NCBI GenBank assembly: GCA_029891345.1
Contig: CM057002.1
Span: 21,996,795 to 22,060,794 of the forward strand
DNA length: 64,000 nucleotides
Direction: 5' to 3'
Source of the DNA: Dryococelus australis
Lineage: Eukaryota > Arthropoda > Insecta > Phasmatodea > Phasmatidae
The translations under genes and the position numbers were made by a program. How positions within the stretch are numbered: the first letter of the stretch is position 1; each line of letters starts with the position of its first letter. This document shows positions 1 through 11,789 of the stretch, in pieces. A model generated the notes under the pieces. That model had not been told where the DNA came from and searched no databases. It worked only from the letters and a program-made list of their open reading frames with translations.

Positions 1-141
1 GCGGAGGCATCCGTGAGCGCATAAATAATATCTTCTCGTTCCCATATAAAATACAATTTTAAGCGTTGTAACGAAGGCATCCTCCTAACTGAAGCTTTCT
101 TCCGCGTTCGAAATCCAGAAGCGTTTGTGCGATAAGGCCTA

Positions 142-516
142 TAGGCTATTCACGGTAAAATGAACACTTTTGAAAGCCCTGCTTAAGATCGACTTGTATG
201 AACGTTGTGAAATTTGTGTTGTTTATATATTAATCTCGAATTGATTTGATTTACATTATTGTTAGTTATTTCTTCCGCCTTATGAATGATTATCATTGAC
301 ATGGGCCTCATCACTTTATCCATGCATCGGCCAAGTGAAACTGTAAAATTATTCGAAAATTAAATATTTAACAAATCTGCTCACTTTTACGCTTCGATGC
401 ATAAAAAAAACTGAAAGCGAAAGAAATAATTTAAGTTAAAATATATGCAGGTATGGGCAGTGACTTTTTTTTCTAAGGTTGATTTCAAAAAGCTCACTTT
501 ATCATAAACAGCCTTT
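142..516 (-). mobile_element. MITE family 1 copy, reverse
   Basis: Left end TATAGGCTATTCACGG, right end ATCATAAACAGCCTTTA. Internal landmarks (GATGCATAAA, CCATGCATCGGCC, CTTATGAATGATTAT) follow the order seen in complete copies such as 11034-11455. TA at both ends. Non-coding. Confidence 0.8.
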
Positions 517-878
517 AACACAATCGATATCGTATTACTCCGTACATTTCCTTTCAGGATCATTGAAACGATAGTCCTGTGTTTGTGGGCCTGATCAACT
601 GCTCCCTAGCAAGCGTGTAGGCGACACATGGCAGTTTGAAAACATATTTCGTTAAGAAATATAACTTATTCATTCTATACATTATATAAAAATTAATTAC
701 ATTATTCAGTTTTGTGGAAGGGATGTTGGTGAAATCGAAATATGACAACTAGCCCACTGATATGAATAAAAATTGAATTACAGACCACATCGCAATCGCA
801 ATAAAAAATTTATTTATAAAACTCGACATTTTTTTTTTGTAGTTTCCTCTAGTGGAACAGGCTCCCGCGAGGGTTGTA

Positions 879-1800
879 CACTCTAAATTCGAATGAGTTG
901 AAAAACATTGATTGCTTCAGTGAAAAAATTTCACTGATTGAATCAGTGACGTTAAACAATTTCACAATTGATAAACGACGGCAGACTACAGTGGCGAATT
1001 AAATATTGCTTTTATTGACTGTAGGCAAATAATTACGTGAAATATACATATTTACGATAGTTTACTAATTACACTGTGCAATTTACCGTAATTGAACAGG
1101 CGCACCCTTCGATTGTAGACCGCTGCCTCGCCCTCTGAGCTACCACGCCAAGTTCAACTAATGAAAGGAAAATATATTCTTATATTTCCGCTGCGAAATC
1201 GTGTAATTTGAAGTTGTATGCTCCTACTTTTCTGTTTTGGTTTGATTGGTACCGCTAGGATTGTTCAAACGAATAGCTCATATGATTACACTCTCTTCGC
1301 CACATTAAATGCAGTTTAAACCATTATGGAATCGAAATGAAAGACGTAAAAACGGAATGAAAGGCTGTGTGTTCATATTACCTCATAAAACGGCGTTTTG
1401 AAAGACGAAACACAGTTTAGAAAGAATTTTGCATTAGTTTTATTAATTTATTCGTTGTTACTTCACTTGAAACACGTTGTTTAGAGGCAATTTTTAATAG
1501 ATATTCGATGGCCATTTTACACGCAGTTTCACTGATACATCAGTCAAAAATAATTAAAGACGGAGAGCAAGTTGCTCAGATGTTTCACTGGTCCATCAGT
1601 TAAAAAATAATCCACTGAGAAAACAGTGTAAGAAATGACTGACGAATCAGTGGAAAATGTAACTGAATCAACCAGTAGAAGGAAATATGGCATTTTTTTC
1701 ACTGGTCCATCAGTTAAATTCACTGATGTGACTGTTGTATCAGTCAGATACGTCTATCTGATTGCAACAGTGATATTGTCACTGATTCAGATTTAGAGTG
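879..1800 (-). mobile_element. CACTCTAAAT-end element with a tRNA-like module
   Basis: TIRs CACTCTAAATTCGAATGAGT and CACTGATTCAGATTTAGAGT. Both subterminal regions are crowded with short direct and inverted copies of TCACTGATTSAATCAGTGA-like words. An internal tRNA-like stretch (minus strand, about 1085-1155) holds GGTAGCTCAGAGGG. No transposase. Superfamily not determined. Confidence 0.75.
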
Positions 1801-2028
1801 CACAGTATGTAGAGACGTGACTCGCCGCGCACAGAATATGAACGACACAGACTGTGGCAAGTTACAGTATCTTGCTATTTAGATACTTCCAACTGCCCGT
1901 CACTACTACCACATTCATATAAACTTTGCCTCGGGCAGGCGGCTGTCACTGTGCCGATGGCAGCGATGTGTCATCGGGGACATCACTGTTATCGGTGTCG
2001 ACAGTACCCGACCGCGTACTTTGCTATA

Positions 2029-2267
2029 CGTGCTGTTCACGGTAAAGTGAGCACTTTTTAAGGCCCTCCCAATAGGCTTTGACTACTAATAAATGTGTAT
2101 TATTGCAGCATCAGGCATTAAATTTTGAGGGTGGTGAACTGTGCACACTGTGTTCATTCTCCACGAAGCAACGTTTATATTGAAAAGCAGCAGGAAGACG
2201 GGAACAGGACGAAACGAAACATTTAGTATGGCCTTAAAAAGTGCTCACTTTACTGTGAACAGCCTAT
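2029..2267. mobile_element. MITE family 2 copy (about 240 bp)
   Basis: TIRs GCTGTTCACGGTAAAGTGAG and TGCTCACTTTACTGTGAACA around a core with AAAGCAGCAGGAAGA and CAGGCATTAAATTTTGA. No coding. Confidence 0.85.
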
Positions 2268-2510
2268 AGGTTGTGGTCATCGTTCTCACGTCACGGACAG
2301 AAGATGGATTTCTGGACCCGACTACACTTTGGCGTGCATGTCAGTGAACTTCCCCGACGCTCGCAGTTCTTTTCGCTGTATTTCTTGCACTTCACTACAA
2401 CTCATTTAAAAATTCTTAATCGCAACCATTATATCCATGAATATAAGTGATTTTGAAAAAAAAAAAAAAAAAAAAGAGAAAAAATAGAAAGCTTTTTCTT
2501 CAATTCATTA

Positions 2511-2924
2511 AAGACTGCTCATGATAAACTGAACACTTTTGAAATCAACCTTAGAAAAAAAAGTCACTGCTCCTGACTTCATATATTTTAACGGGCGCAC
2601 TGAGTGACATATACCCAGTAAAGTTGGCAACGACGGATGGAAAGTAGTTCCATATCTTAAAGCTGAATAAAAAGTGTTAGGTATCTATTTCTGATAAATT
2701 AAAGTGTCTGTATTTTTTAATGCATCGAAATATAAAAATTACCGATTTCGTAAAATATTTTATTTTCCGATAATTTCACAGTTTCTCCTGACCGACACAT
2801 GAATTATGTGATGAGGCCCATAGCAATGTTAATTCTACATAAGGCGGAACAGTAAGCAACGTGCGTACAAGTAGATCTTAAACCGGGCTTTTAAAAGTTC
2901 TCATTTTACCGTGAACGGCCCATA
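2511..2924 (+). mobile_element. MITE family 1 copy, forward
   Basis: Starts AAGACTGCTCATGATAAACT, then TTTTGAAATCAACC, CCAGTAAAGTTGGCAACG, AAGTGTTAGGTA, CATAAGGCGGAACA, and ends CATTTTACCGTGAACGGCC. A long A run sits just before it. Non-coding. Confidence 0.8.
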
Positions 2925-3289
2925 CCAGCATTGCCACAGAACAGCTAATTAAACAGAAGCGGAATGTCTTGGTGGTATCTTTGATGCTGACTTCTTCGGT
3001 ATTTTACTGGCTCCGAACGTCTCTGAGGGTAAGCCTCGCATCTGACAGCCTGTTGTGCAATGCAAAAAGATACCGTATTGGTAGGGACACGCAAAATTCT
3101 TGTTATTCTCGATACAGTTTATAATACAGGAAAGTGCCAATTTGTGCTGCGTTTGTTATTGAACCATACTTTGTTCGCCACGCCCGGTATGGCGCTGCGC
3201 CAATGAACAGGCGCTTCATAATGGTGCGCCCGAATCGAGTGCAGTCCTGTCGGAAGGGGATTGTCTTCAAACCTAGGCGAGTGGGTAAA

Positions 3290-3410
3290 GAGAGTTGGGC
3301 GGCTCTTAAAGACGAGGTCTTGAGAGCCGATGGGGGTGATGGAGGTGAGTACGGGAGATCACTGAGAAAACCCTCCGGACAGCGGCGTCGTCCTCCCCAT
3401 TATATAAACA
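3290..3410 (-). mobile_element. SINE tail fragment, reverse
   Basis: GTCTTGAGAGCCGATGGGGG and CGGGAGATCACTGAGAAAAC match the 3' half of the SINE family; the tRNA head is absent. Confidence 0.6.
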
Positions 3411-3449
3411 GCAAGATTAGTTGGCATGATTACGCGAAGAGTTTTTGGC

Positions 3450-3743
3450 TGGGAGCGTCTAGTTTCACCAGTAGCGGGCAGCGAGTGTACTGGAGCGAAG
3501 AGTTTTGCCAGCGATTGTACAGCCAATGAGGTGATGGTGGTAGTGGGGTCAGGTGGATGGAGTCGGAAGGGAGAAAGTCGCGAACGAAGAGTTGACAGAG
3601 GGAGGGGGTGGCACTGAAACCTGGCAATGAGAAAATATTGCAGGCGTGGTTGGACGGAATAAGAGGAGAAAAAGGCGAGAATGGAGGAAGAAATATGGAA
3701 AGGCTTCAAGCTCCGGGCTGTTCGGGCTCATCGCGTTACCAGA
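3450..3743. repeat. Unclassified repeat, unit 1 (partial)
   Basis: GA-rich segment running from a CACCAGTAGCGGGCAGCGAG-like start through AGAGTTTTGCCAGCG, a GTGGCACTGAAACCTGGCAA block, to GCTCCGGGCTGTTCGGGC. The same blocks recur at 4030-4320 and 11458-11760. No coding potential is recognised; the short open frames on both strands follow only from its purine bias. Confidence 0.7.
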
Positions 3744-4325
3744 CTCATATCTTGGAGGGTGTACCAAGCTTATGGAATACTTGATCGGGCTCTTTCGTCA
3801 GACATGCTTAACTTCGGATTTCTGTTCAGTTTTTTTTTTTTTTTTTTACCATCAGCATGTATATAACTCAAAAGTTCCATCTAATTATTAGACATGCGTA
3901 ATTCCCTTTATTTTTTCTTCGACAGTTTATTTTTTAAGTATGTGTACATTAGAACTTGTTTTATCATTGGAGGGTATTTTGTTTGGCACATACTCTGTAG
4001 CTCTCGGAATGGCATGCGTTGTTCCACTGGTAGCGAGCAGAGAGTGTACTGCCGCAGAGAGTTTTGGTGGATCTGTACAGCGAAATGGTGGACCAGGGAG
4101 TGGGTGGAATGACGAAGACTGAAGGGGGGGGGGGAGTCGCGAAGGATGTTGGAGAGAGGAGAAGAGGAAGAGGGTGGCACTGAAACTTGGCAACGAGCAA
4201 ATGATGCAGGACTGACCGGGCGGAAGAAGAGGAGAAAGAGGTGAGAAGGGAGGAATAATGGATTGTGGATGTAAAGCAGTCCGGTGAAACTCTGAGCTCC
4301 GGGCTGTTCCATAGCCACCGTAAGG
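3744..4325. repeat. Unclassified repeat, unit 2 (uninterrupted)
   Basis: Starts ATATCTTGGAGGGTGTACC, passes a T run, TAGACATGCGTAATTCCC, CATTGGAGGGTATTTTGTTT, the AGAGAGTTTTGGTGGA block, the GGCACTGAAACTTGGCAACG block and ends GCTCCGGGCTGTTCC. It matches 10745-11770 end to end, except that the latter carries a MITE at 11034-11455. This copy is the empty-site reference. Confidence 0.75.
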
Positions 4326-4455
4326 AAACCACATCAGGAGGGCTGGAACATGTTTTGACGTCACGGTCAGCTGGCACAGGTTTTGGGTATTCGTCTGTGG
4401 AGTGTTTTGAGTAGCTTGATTTATATGTATTATGTGGTGTGTGTTATATATATTA

Positions 4456-7400
4456 AATATGCCCTTAAAGTACATTGTAGCGACATGTCGTGGAAACTAC
4501 TCTACTGGACCAAAAGTGGCCGTATTTCGTTTTCCAACCGCCAAAGATCTAAGGAACAAATGGATTCAGAGTTTGAAAAAGAAAGATGGCTTTACACCCA
4601 ATAAACATTCAAGAGTAAGCACATATTTCCAATTGCTCTACAATGTTTTTGTAAAGAATCATGTTTAAACTATATAATATACGAATTTTAAAGATATGGT
4701 TTAAATATTTATGTGTACTGTATCTGCAATTCAGTTAGGCGAAGGGCACTTTTGTACTTAATATACCGTAAACTTTTTTTAAATTTATTATGAGTGCTAT
4801 AAATAGCGCGGGCGTTAATTTAAAGCATAAAATCCCCATTTGTATGCCTTCGCAAAGAATACCTCGCTATAGTAGTTCGCTTTGATGTAAAATATTGGTT
4901 GAGTAATATCAAATTTAAAAAAATTCAATTTTTACTACAACATGTAAACGTACGGAATCAAAATAATAAAATTAATTATTCAAAACACTTTTTTAAATCA
5001 TTTCAGACGCTGCATATTCAAAACAAATGCGGCCCTGAAAAACACTCAATACTAGAGACTACAATTTAAGAATACTGATGAGAAACAAATTAAAGGATAT
5101 TTAATCAAATAAGGTTTTATATTATTTTCTTTTCAATCGAACCCATAATGGTTATTATTATAGACCCAATACAAAACTTCATAAATGAACAATCAACTCC
5201 GTTTTTAATAATTTTATGTTTCTGAAAAATTCTCGCGTTGAAATAAGCATTAGCATCTTATGGCTGAGCATCGTTTTTCAAGTACCAGGCTTACACTAAA
5301 GATTTTGCAAGTAAAATGTTTATTGCTATGCTAACAGATATAAACAAATTGTTACTTGCAGTGGAGGATGGGTAGTTTCTGTATTATCTAAGCCACTGTC
5401 AGTGGCCAAGCCGTGCGATTAAAAAATATTCGGCTTAGTACAATAAATCTTGGCCACTGTTTTTGAAAATACGCACCACACTTTTAGGAACGTGTGAAAG
5501 TAGATTTATCGTTTGCGATAGATTATATATTTGCATGCAACACACAAGCGCCTTTTTTTTTTTTTTTTATATATTTTGTAGGAAATTATTAATTATTTTG
5601 AAAATTCCCTCTTAATCATCTATGTCTAAAACCTATGTTTTGTGTATCGATGTGTAAAGGCATGTGAGCACGTGTTGTAGTGTGTCTCGCCATTGCATTT
5701 TCAGTTTCGTGCAAGCATAAATTTTGACAGACGTGGTGACCAAATATAGTCTTGCTTGATTTTACGGACTCTAGTTTGTATACATCTGTTTTTATTGGTG
5801 GTCAATTTGAGAGTTCTTTGGCGTTTGGTACGTTATTAATTTTTATATTTACAAATTTCGTTTATCGTAGTGGCCACCGCAATTACTTCGTGTTTTTCGG
5901 CATGAATGCGTGAAATTATTCAACAAAACCGCCAGGGAGGAACACAATCCTCGTAGCTAGAATCGTGGGGAAAAAAAAATTATGATAACAGGAGAATCAA
6001 AATAGGGTTCCGTTTTTCAAAAGACCGCGCTGAAATTATGGTACTTAGCAAACGGTTTACAAGTCAGTCATTTGTTTTCTTTTCACTTGTATCCAAGTAA
6101 TTGTAAATAAAATTCCGATTCATTATGATCTTGCACCGTTACAGCTTTACAGCTTATTTTATTTGATAAAAATTACTTTTGCAAAGAAAATAAAAATAGC
6201 TAGCTTAACCAAATCAGACAGCAATGTACCCATCATAAAGGACGTATTGGTATTTGAAATTTATCTGTCTTACCGACAGAGCAGTTGTGGTGAAATGCTA
6301 TACTGTAGCGAAGCCGCCATGGAAATTGCTTTTCTAGAACAGTAAAAATTAACTACATGAAACTGAAAAAAAAAATTGAAAAATTAAAAAAATCTGCTTT
6401 CGCTGATCGGACTGAATGATGTTTGGTTATCAATGCATTTGACTTTCAAAACTGGCAGTAACCAATTCGGGGGAGGGGAGGTATGTCAATTTTCTTCTGC
6501 ACTGCAAGTAAGATTTTGATGTAACATGTTATGTATGCATGATAAATACTACATAAAGAATTCACAGTTTATATCAATATTTTGTCTAAAGCTTCGTCAA
6601 TGTGAATTTACGTGTCAGGTTTGTAGTACGCGTATAAAAATTACATGTAAATCGTGTACATTAAATAGGCGTATAGAAATCCTGCAAGTTATTCTTCACC
6701 ACAAGGGTTATATAATATTAATAAATTCAGCGTGTTCAAGTATTTTTTCTTTGCTCTTATAATGCAACATGCACATGTTTATTAATGAACAAAAAATATT
6801 TAAAATTATTTAAGCACATTGAGAGATAATGAACTGTATAAACACAAATAGTGCACTAACAACTATTATACCATAGTTAGTCAAATTAATATGTGCATGT
6901 AAATTTCAAAATTACAAATATTATTTCAGGATTTTTTTTTTTCAAGTTGTAGGTGTACGAATTACATTTCCGGCAACACGAAATTCTACGCGAGACAGAA
7001 ATGTTCTACGAAAAAGCTGGAAAAATCATCACAGCTCCACTTACTAATGCTAGATTAAGACCATGATCGATACCAAGTCAGTTTCCAGATGGTCCATCAT
7101 ACCTCACTGCTCCTTCAACATCCCCAAGGGAATCTCCAAGCAAGAAAAGGGAACGCCTTAAAATGGAGTCGGTTGAGCATGCCACTGCAGTTAGTAATAA
7201 AACAAAAAGAATACTACGACTCAAAACATAAATTTCACAATCTTTCAGAGTTAAAATCCTGTCATGAACGTCAATCCCTAGGAACATATTGAACTGTTGT
7301 GCGTACTGGCACTAGTATTATGTGTGTGAACTTTGTTTACGAACCTTCTCCTAAAGTCAACGTATCGGTCCTAATTTATTCCGAATGCATTGTTTCAGCA

Positions 7401-7801
7401 CAAGTAAAAAAAAAAATATACCTCTCATGTCGTTGAAAAGTATTTAATTTCCATGCAAAATGACAGCATCAGTAAACTTTTAAATACTTTGGACATTCTT
7501 CAAGCCACATTTTGTCATTCCTAAAATGAAGAGAGAATAACAAATACTCTAGCCATTCTGAACGATCTGTTAACAATGGTAAAATTGTTAATTCCTTCTA
7601 AAGAATCAGAAATGAACTTTCTTACAGAGTAGATTAGAAACCTGAACAGTGGCAAGCAGCATTATCGATATTCCCCTGAGTTTATGGTCTCTTTTTGTAG
7701 TCTGTTGCATTCAATTTCAGCACACTGTTATAAGTTTCTGAGAAATTCAGGTGATGTCACAATTCCTCACCCCAACTATCTTCATCAACTTTGCTCAAGA
7801 T

Positions 7802-7838
<37 letters not shown>

Positions 7839-9654
7839 AACTTGACGAACATTTATTGAGCTACATTAAAACCAAAATTAGCATGCTGGAAGAAAAAGAG
7901 AAGCTTGTGTGTCTCATGATAGATGGGGTGCATCTCAAACCATTTTTTGATTTCAAAGGCGGGAATCTTTGTGGGGCAGTCTACAATTCTGAAAATGCTG
8001 CAACCAGTGCACTTGAATTTATGACTCATAGCCTGCTGTCGACATTCAACGATGTTGTTCACGTTGTTCCAATGAAAACTCTCTCTGCGAATGATTTACA
8101 TTATTTTCTGAGGAAAATAATAATTGGTTTGGAGAACATAGTTTCCAGAGTTGCCGCTGTTGTCACTGATAACAACGCCATCAATAAGAAAGCCATGTCA
8201 TATTTTTCGAGGCCACCAAGTGTTAGCATAATGTACCAAAAACCCTGAACATCCATCAAGACCATTATTTTTCATAATAGATTCCGTACACGTTCTGAAA
8301 TGTATTAGAAACAACTGGCTAAATCAAAAGCATGAAGGGCAGTGTATGTTTTATCTTAATTTTCAAAACATGACAAAGGGTTGAAACTGCATCATTTGCT
8401 GTCATTAAAAAGCTTCACGCAATCGATTCGTGCAAATTGGCCAAATGTGGATACGGCCTTGCGTTAGAAGAACTTTTTCCCTATTAATTTAGAACGTCAA
8501 AATGTGAAGCTGGCTCTTCAAATTTTTGATACCCTTATTGCTGAAGCCTCGATGATTGTAGGAAAAGAATACAACATGCTGAGTACATTAAAATCATCTG
8601 GAGTTGGTGGTCTATAGTCAATGTCAAAACAGTTTGGAAAGGAGTTCACAAAAATGACCACTTTCAGAAACCAATACTTCACAAGAAAATTATGTCCAGT
8701 TCGTTTATCTTCACAAGTTTCTGGATTGGTTAGATGAGTGGAAGAAAAATTGAATAGTTCCACTGGTGGACTAACTGAAGAAACGCATTTTGCCCTTCAT
8801 CATAATACTACATATGCGTTGCTTGAATTGGCAAAATAATGCATTCAGGAATTAGACTTCAATTATTTCTTGCCTGGAAAAATTCAAACTAATTTACTAG
8901 AAAATAGATTTGGAAAGTATCGGCAACTAGCTGGCCGCCAAAACAATGTTTCTATAAGACAGGCATATGAAGCAGAAACAGAGCTTAGGTTTCAAAGCTT
9001 TCTGCCTTGCCCGGTGAAGTCAGCAAAGTTTGGTAACATACCTATTCACCTCGGTAACGAGGTAGACAGTGATAATGAAACTGGCTTCAGTGGAAGTAGT
9101 CTGCAGAAATTTTCATATGCTATTACAGTGCCAGGAGAAGATGTAGACGGTGTCAAACAGGATACACCCCTTCTGACATGTATTGCAGGTTAGCCTACTG
9201 TTGCTACACAGTTTTGAAAAAAATTGAACTGTTAATCGTGCAAACGTAGTCTGGCAGTTAACAAGCAACTGTTAGCAGACGATGCTGCACAGTCCTGGAT
9301 AAAAACATTTGACAGGGGACTTCTGTATCCCCAACCGAATGTTTTAAGTGCAATTGTGTACAGCTTTGTAGTAATTCGAAAGCTTGTTTCGAAAAAACTA
9401 GATAAGGAATTTTTGTTTTCTGATAACCAGCGTGGTATTGTGTGTTCCCTTATCGATAATCTACTTCGTGAAAATATGTTCTTCTTAGACAACGAAGGAT
9501 GAGAAAAATCACATGAGCCGGAAAAAATTCTCAATGACATAATACGATCATCAGCTAATATTTTTCTTAGCAATTATTGCAAAAAAAAAAAAGAACGATA
9601 ATCTTCTCAATGCAAAGAATGCAGCTAGGCATAAGTTGAAAACCTTGGCTAAAT
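4456..9654 (+). pseudogene. P-element/THAP9-like transposase, decayed
   Basis: THAP exon 4456 to about 4613: two N-terminal Cys, then FRFP and an LRNKW motif, ending at a donor-like AGA/GTAAGC. After a roughly 2.3 kb AT-rich gap, coding similarity resumes near 6960 (RETEMFYEKAGKII; FPDGPSYLTAPSTSPRESP), then about 7240-7390 (SKHKFHNLSELKS; WTVVRTGTSIM). At 7650-7795 comes HYRYSPEFMV and a SISAHCYKFLRNSGD stretch. At 7850-8250 lies the RNase-H-like core (LMIDGVHLKPFFDFKGGN; TDNNAINKKAMS), then VHVLKCIRNNWLNQK, a broken middle, and 8870-9190 with NRFGKYRQLAG and VSIRQAYEAE. A C-terminal piece runs to a TAG at 9654. These blocks, in this order, match P-element-like/THAP9 transposases. In-frame stops, frameshifts and a roughly 30-base A run at 7810-7836 show it is not functional as read. 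Confidence 0.85.
4620..6950. other. AT-rich gap inside the P-like element
   Basis: No coding or repeat family recognised. It separates the THAP exon from the next transposase block, so it is either a large intron or later insertions. TA- and T-rich runs near 5555-5570. Confidence 0.4.
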
Positions 9655-9659
9655 AGTTT

Positions 9660-10575
9660 AATTTAGTAAACACACATATTCATTTATAAGAATTTTGTTC
9701 TCAGATTAATTTGTTTTCTGATACGACAGTACTTTCTAAGAACTAAACAGTATATCTGTCCGTGTATGATATACTGTAATTAAGCTGTGAAACAATGCCT
9801 ATTATTGTGTCAATACTGAAATCTGTAAATGTGGTTACTGGAAATGTTTTCAGGGATAAAATTGTGTAAGGGAGTTTTACAGCAAATTTTTAGTTAAATT
9901 GAAATTTCGTATGATTTGTATAATTTTGTAGTATGCGTGTGTGTGTGTGCATGTGTGTAAAATATTTTGTAATGAATGCGCGTGATATTAATGAGAATTC
10001 TGTTTTCAGATTGTATTTAAATTTGTTTTCTGTTATGAGAGTACCTTTTTAGAACCTAACAGTTTCTCTGCCTCTGAATGATTTATTGTAATAAAGCTGT
10101 GATATAAAGCACAGTGTTAATACTGAAGTGTGAAAGCGTGGTAACTGCAAGTGTTTTCTGGCACCAACTTGCGTAAACAGATATACAGTAAATGTTTTGT
10201 TAAATTTAAATTTTATGTGATTTGCATAATTTTATAGTATGTGAGTCTTTTATTTGTTTTTTTTTGTTCTTACGCCTAAAATATTTTGTTATGAGTACAC
10301 ATATCATTAATGAGAATTCGGTTTTCACACTTTGTATTAAAATTTTGCTTCTGGTATGATAGGACCTTTTTAGAACCAAACAGTTTCTCTGCCTGTGTAT
10401 GATGTATTGTAATTAAGCTGCCAAACAATGCCTGTTATTGTATTAATACTGAAGTGTGTAAGAGTGATTAGTGAAAAAGTTTTCTGTGATCAAGTTGTGC
10501 AAACAGTTTTACATAAAATGTTTTGTTAAATTTAAATTTTGTAAGATTTTAATAATTTTATAGCGTGCGCGATTT
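9660..10575 (+). repeat. Three tandem copies of a roughly 300 bp repeat behind the P-like transposase
   Basis: Three units, about 9665-9950, 9960-10255 and 10270-10575. Each carries the same ordered landmarks: GAATTYTGTTTTCAGA-like start, TTTGTTTTCTG-ATA-GA, an AACAGTWTMTCTG block, a TGATRTAYTGTAATAAAGCTG-like block, TTAATACTGAAGTGTG, a TTTTCTG-GAT block, and TGTTAAATTTAAATTTT near the end. Divergence between units is visible, so the duplication is old. The array directly follows the transposase stop and probably belongs to the element's 3' part. Confidence 0.75.
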
Positions 10576-10744
10576 TGCTGTTTTTTTGTTTTCTGTGCTC
10601 GGACGTCATGTGCTGAGGTCACTCACCAGTGGTCAGGGGTCACGTTTCCTTCTAACAGTAGCTAAGACTGTCCAGTCTCATCGCGGACGAGCTCGTTTCA
10701 TAGAGCTCGTTCAATGATTGGGGGAGGGGGAGGGGGTTGCCATG

Positions 10745-11033
10745 TGTGCCATATCTTGAAGGGTGTACCAAACTTCTGGAATACTTGATCGAGCTCTTTT
10801 GTCAGACATTTCTAACTTTGGGTTTCTATTCAGATTTTTTTTTTTTTTTACCTTCGGCATGAATAGAACTCAAAATTTCCATCTAATTACTAGACATGCG
10901 TAATTCCCTTAATTTTTCTTCGACAGTTTATATTTTAAGCATGTATACATTTAGACTTCATTTATCATTGGAGGGTATTTTTTTAGGCACATACTGTGTA
11001 ACTCTCGGACTAGCATGCCCAATTCCTCTAGTA
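10745..11033. repeat. Unclassified repeat, unit 3, left part
   Basis: Matches 3744-4030 block by block (TATCTTGAAGGGTGTACC, TAGACATGCGTAATTCCC, CATTGGAGGGTATTTTTTT). Interrupted at a TA by the MITE 11034-11455; resumes at 11458. Confidence 0.75.
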
Positions 11034-11455
11034 TAGGCTGTTCACTGTAAAATGAGCACTTTTGAAAGCCCTGCTTATGATCTACTTGTATGCACGTTGT
11101 GTATTCCTCCGCCTTATGTAAAATTAACATTGCCATGGGTCTCATCACTTTATTCATCCGTCGGTCAAGTGAAATTGTGAAATTATTAAGAAAGTAAATA
11201 CTTTACAAATTTGCTTATTTTTACTCTCCCGTGCATTAAAAAAACAGAGATCGAAAGAAATAATTTTAAGTTATCAAAAACAGTTACCTAACACTTTTTG
11301 TTCGGCGTAAAGATATGGAACTACATTCCATTTATCGTTACCAACTTTACCGGGCGAATATCACTCAGTGCGCTCATTAAAACATATGAATACGGGGGCG
11401 GTGATAGTTTTCTAAGATTCATTTCTAAAGTGATCACTTTATCGTGAACAGCCTT
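11034..11455 (-). mobile_element. MITE family 1 copy with TA target duplication proven by an empty site
   Basis: TAGGCTGTTCACTG at the left and ATCGTGAACAGCCTT at the right form the terminal inverted repeats. TA at 11032-11033 and 11456-11457 flanks it. Unit 2 of the host repeat at about 4028-4035 reads straight through with a single TA, so these ends are exact. 422 bp, no transposase. TA duplication suggests the Tc1/mariner superfamily. Confidence 0.88.
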
Positions 11456-11457
11456 TA

Positions 11458-11775
11458 GCAGGCAGCGAGCATACTGCCGCAGAGAGTTTTGTCGAAGACT
11501 GTACAGCGATACGGGAGCATGGGGAGTGGGCGGTAGGATGAAGTTGGAAGGGGGGGAGAGTCGCAATGGATGAAGAGAGAGTTAGATGGAGGGGGGGAGG
11601 GAGGGTGGCGCTGAAACCTGGCAACGAGCAAATAATGCAGGCGGGGCTGGGAGGAAGAAGAAGGGTAGAAAGGGGCGAGTAGGGAGGAAGAAGGAATTGC
11701 GGACGTAAAGCAGCGCGGAAAGGCTCCGGGCTCCGGGCTGTCCAGGTCCATCTCGCCGCCAGGCTCCGGGAGGCG
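11458..11775. repeat. Unclassified repeat, unit 3, right part
   Basis: Continues unit 3 after the MITE: CATACTGCCGCAGAGAGTTTTG, a GGCGCTGAAACCTGGCAACG block and GCTCCGGGCTGTCC. Fades out in GC-rich sequence to about 11860. Confidence 0.7.
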
Positions 11776-11789
11776 AAGCTCGTTCCGCG

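Noticed and set aside
3908-4475. Open frames of 136-182 residues on the minus strand
   Set aside because: They lie in the purine-biased unclassified repeat; equally long frames recur in its other copies by composition, without shared protein features.
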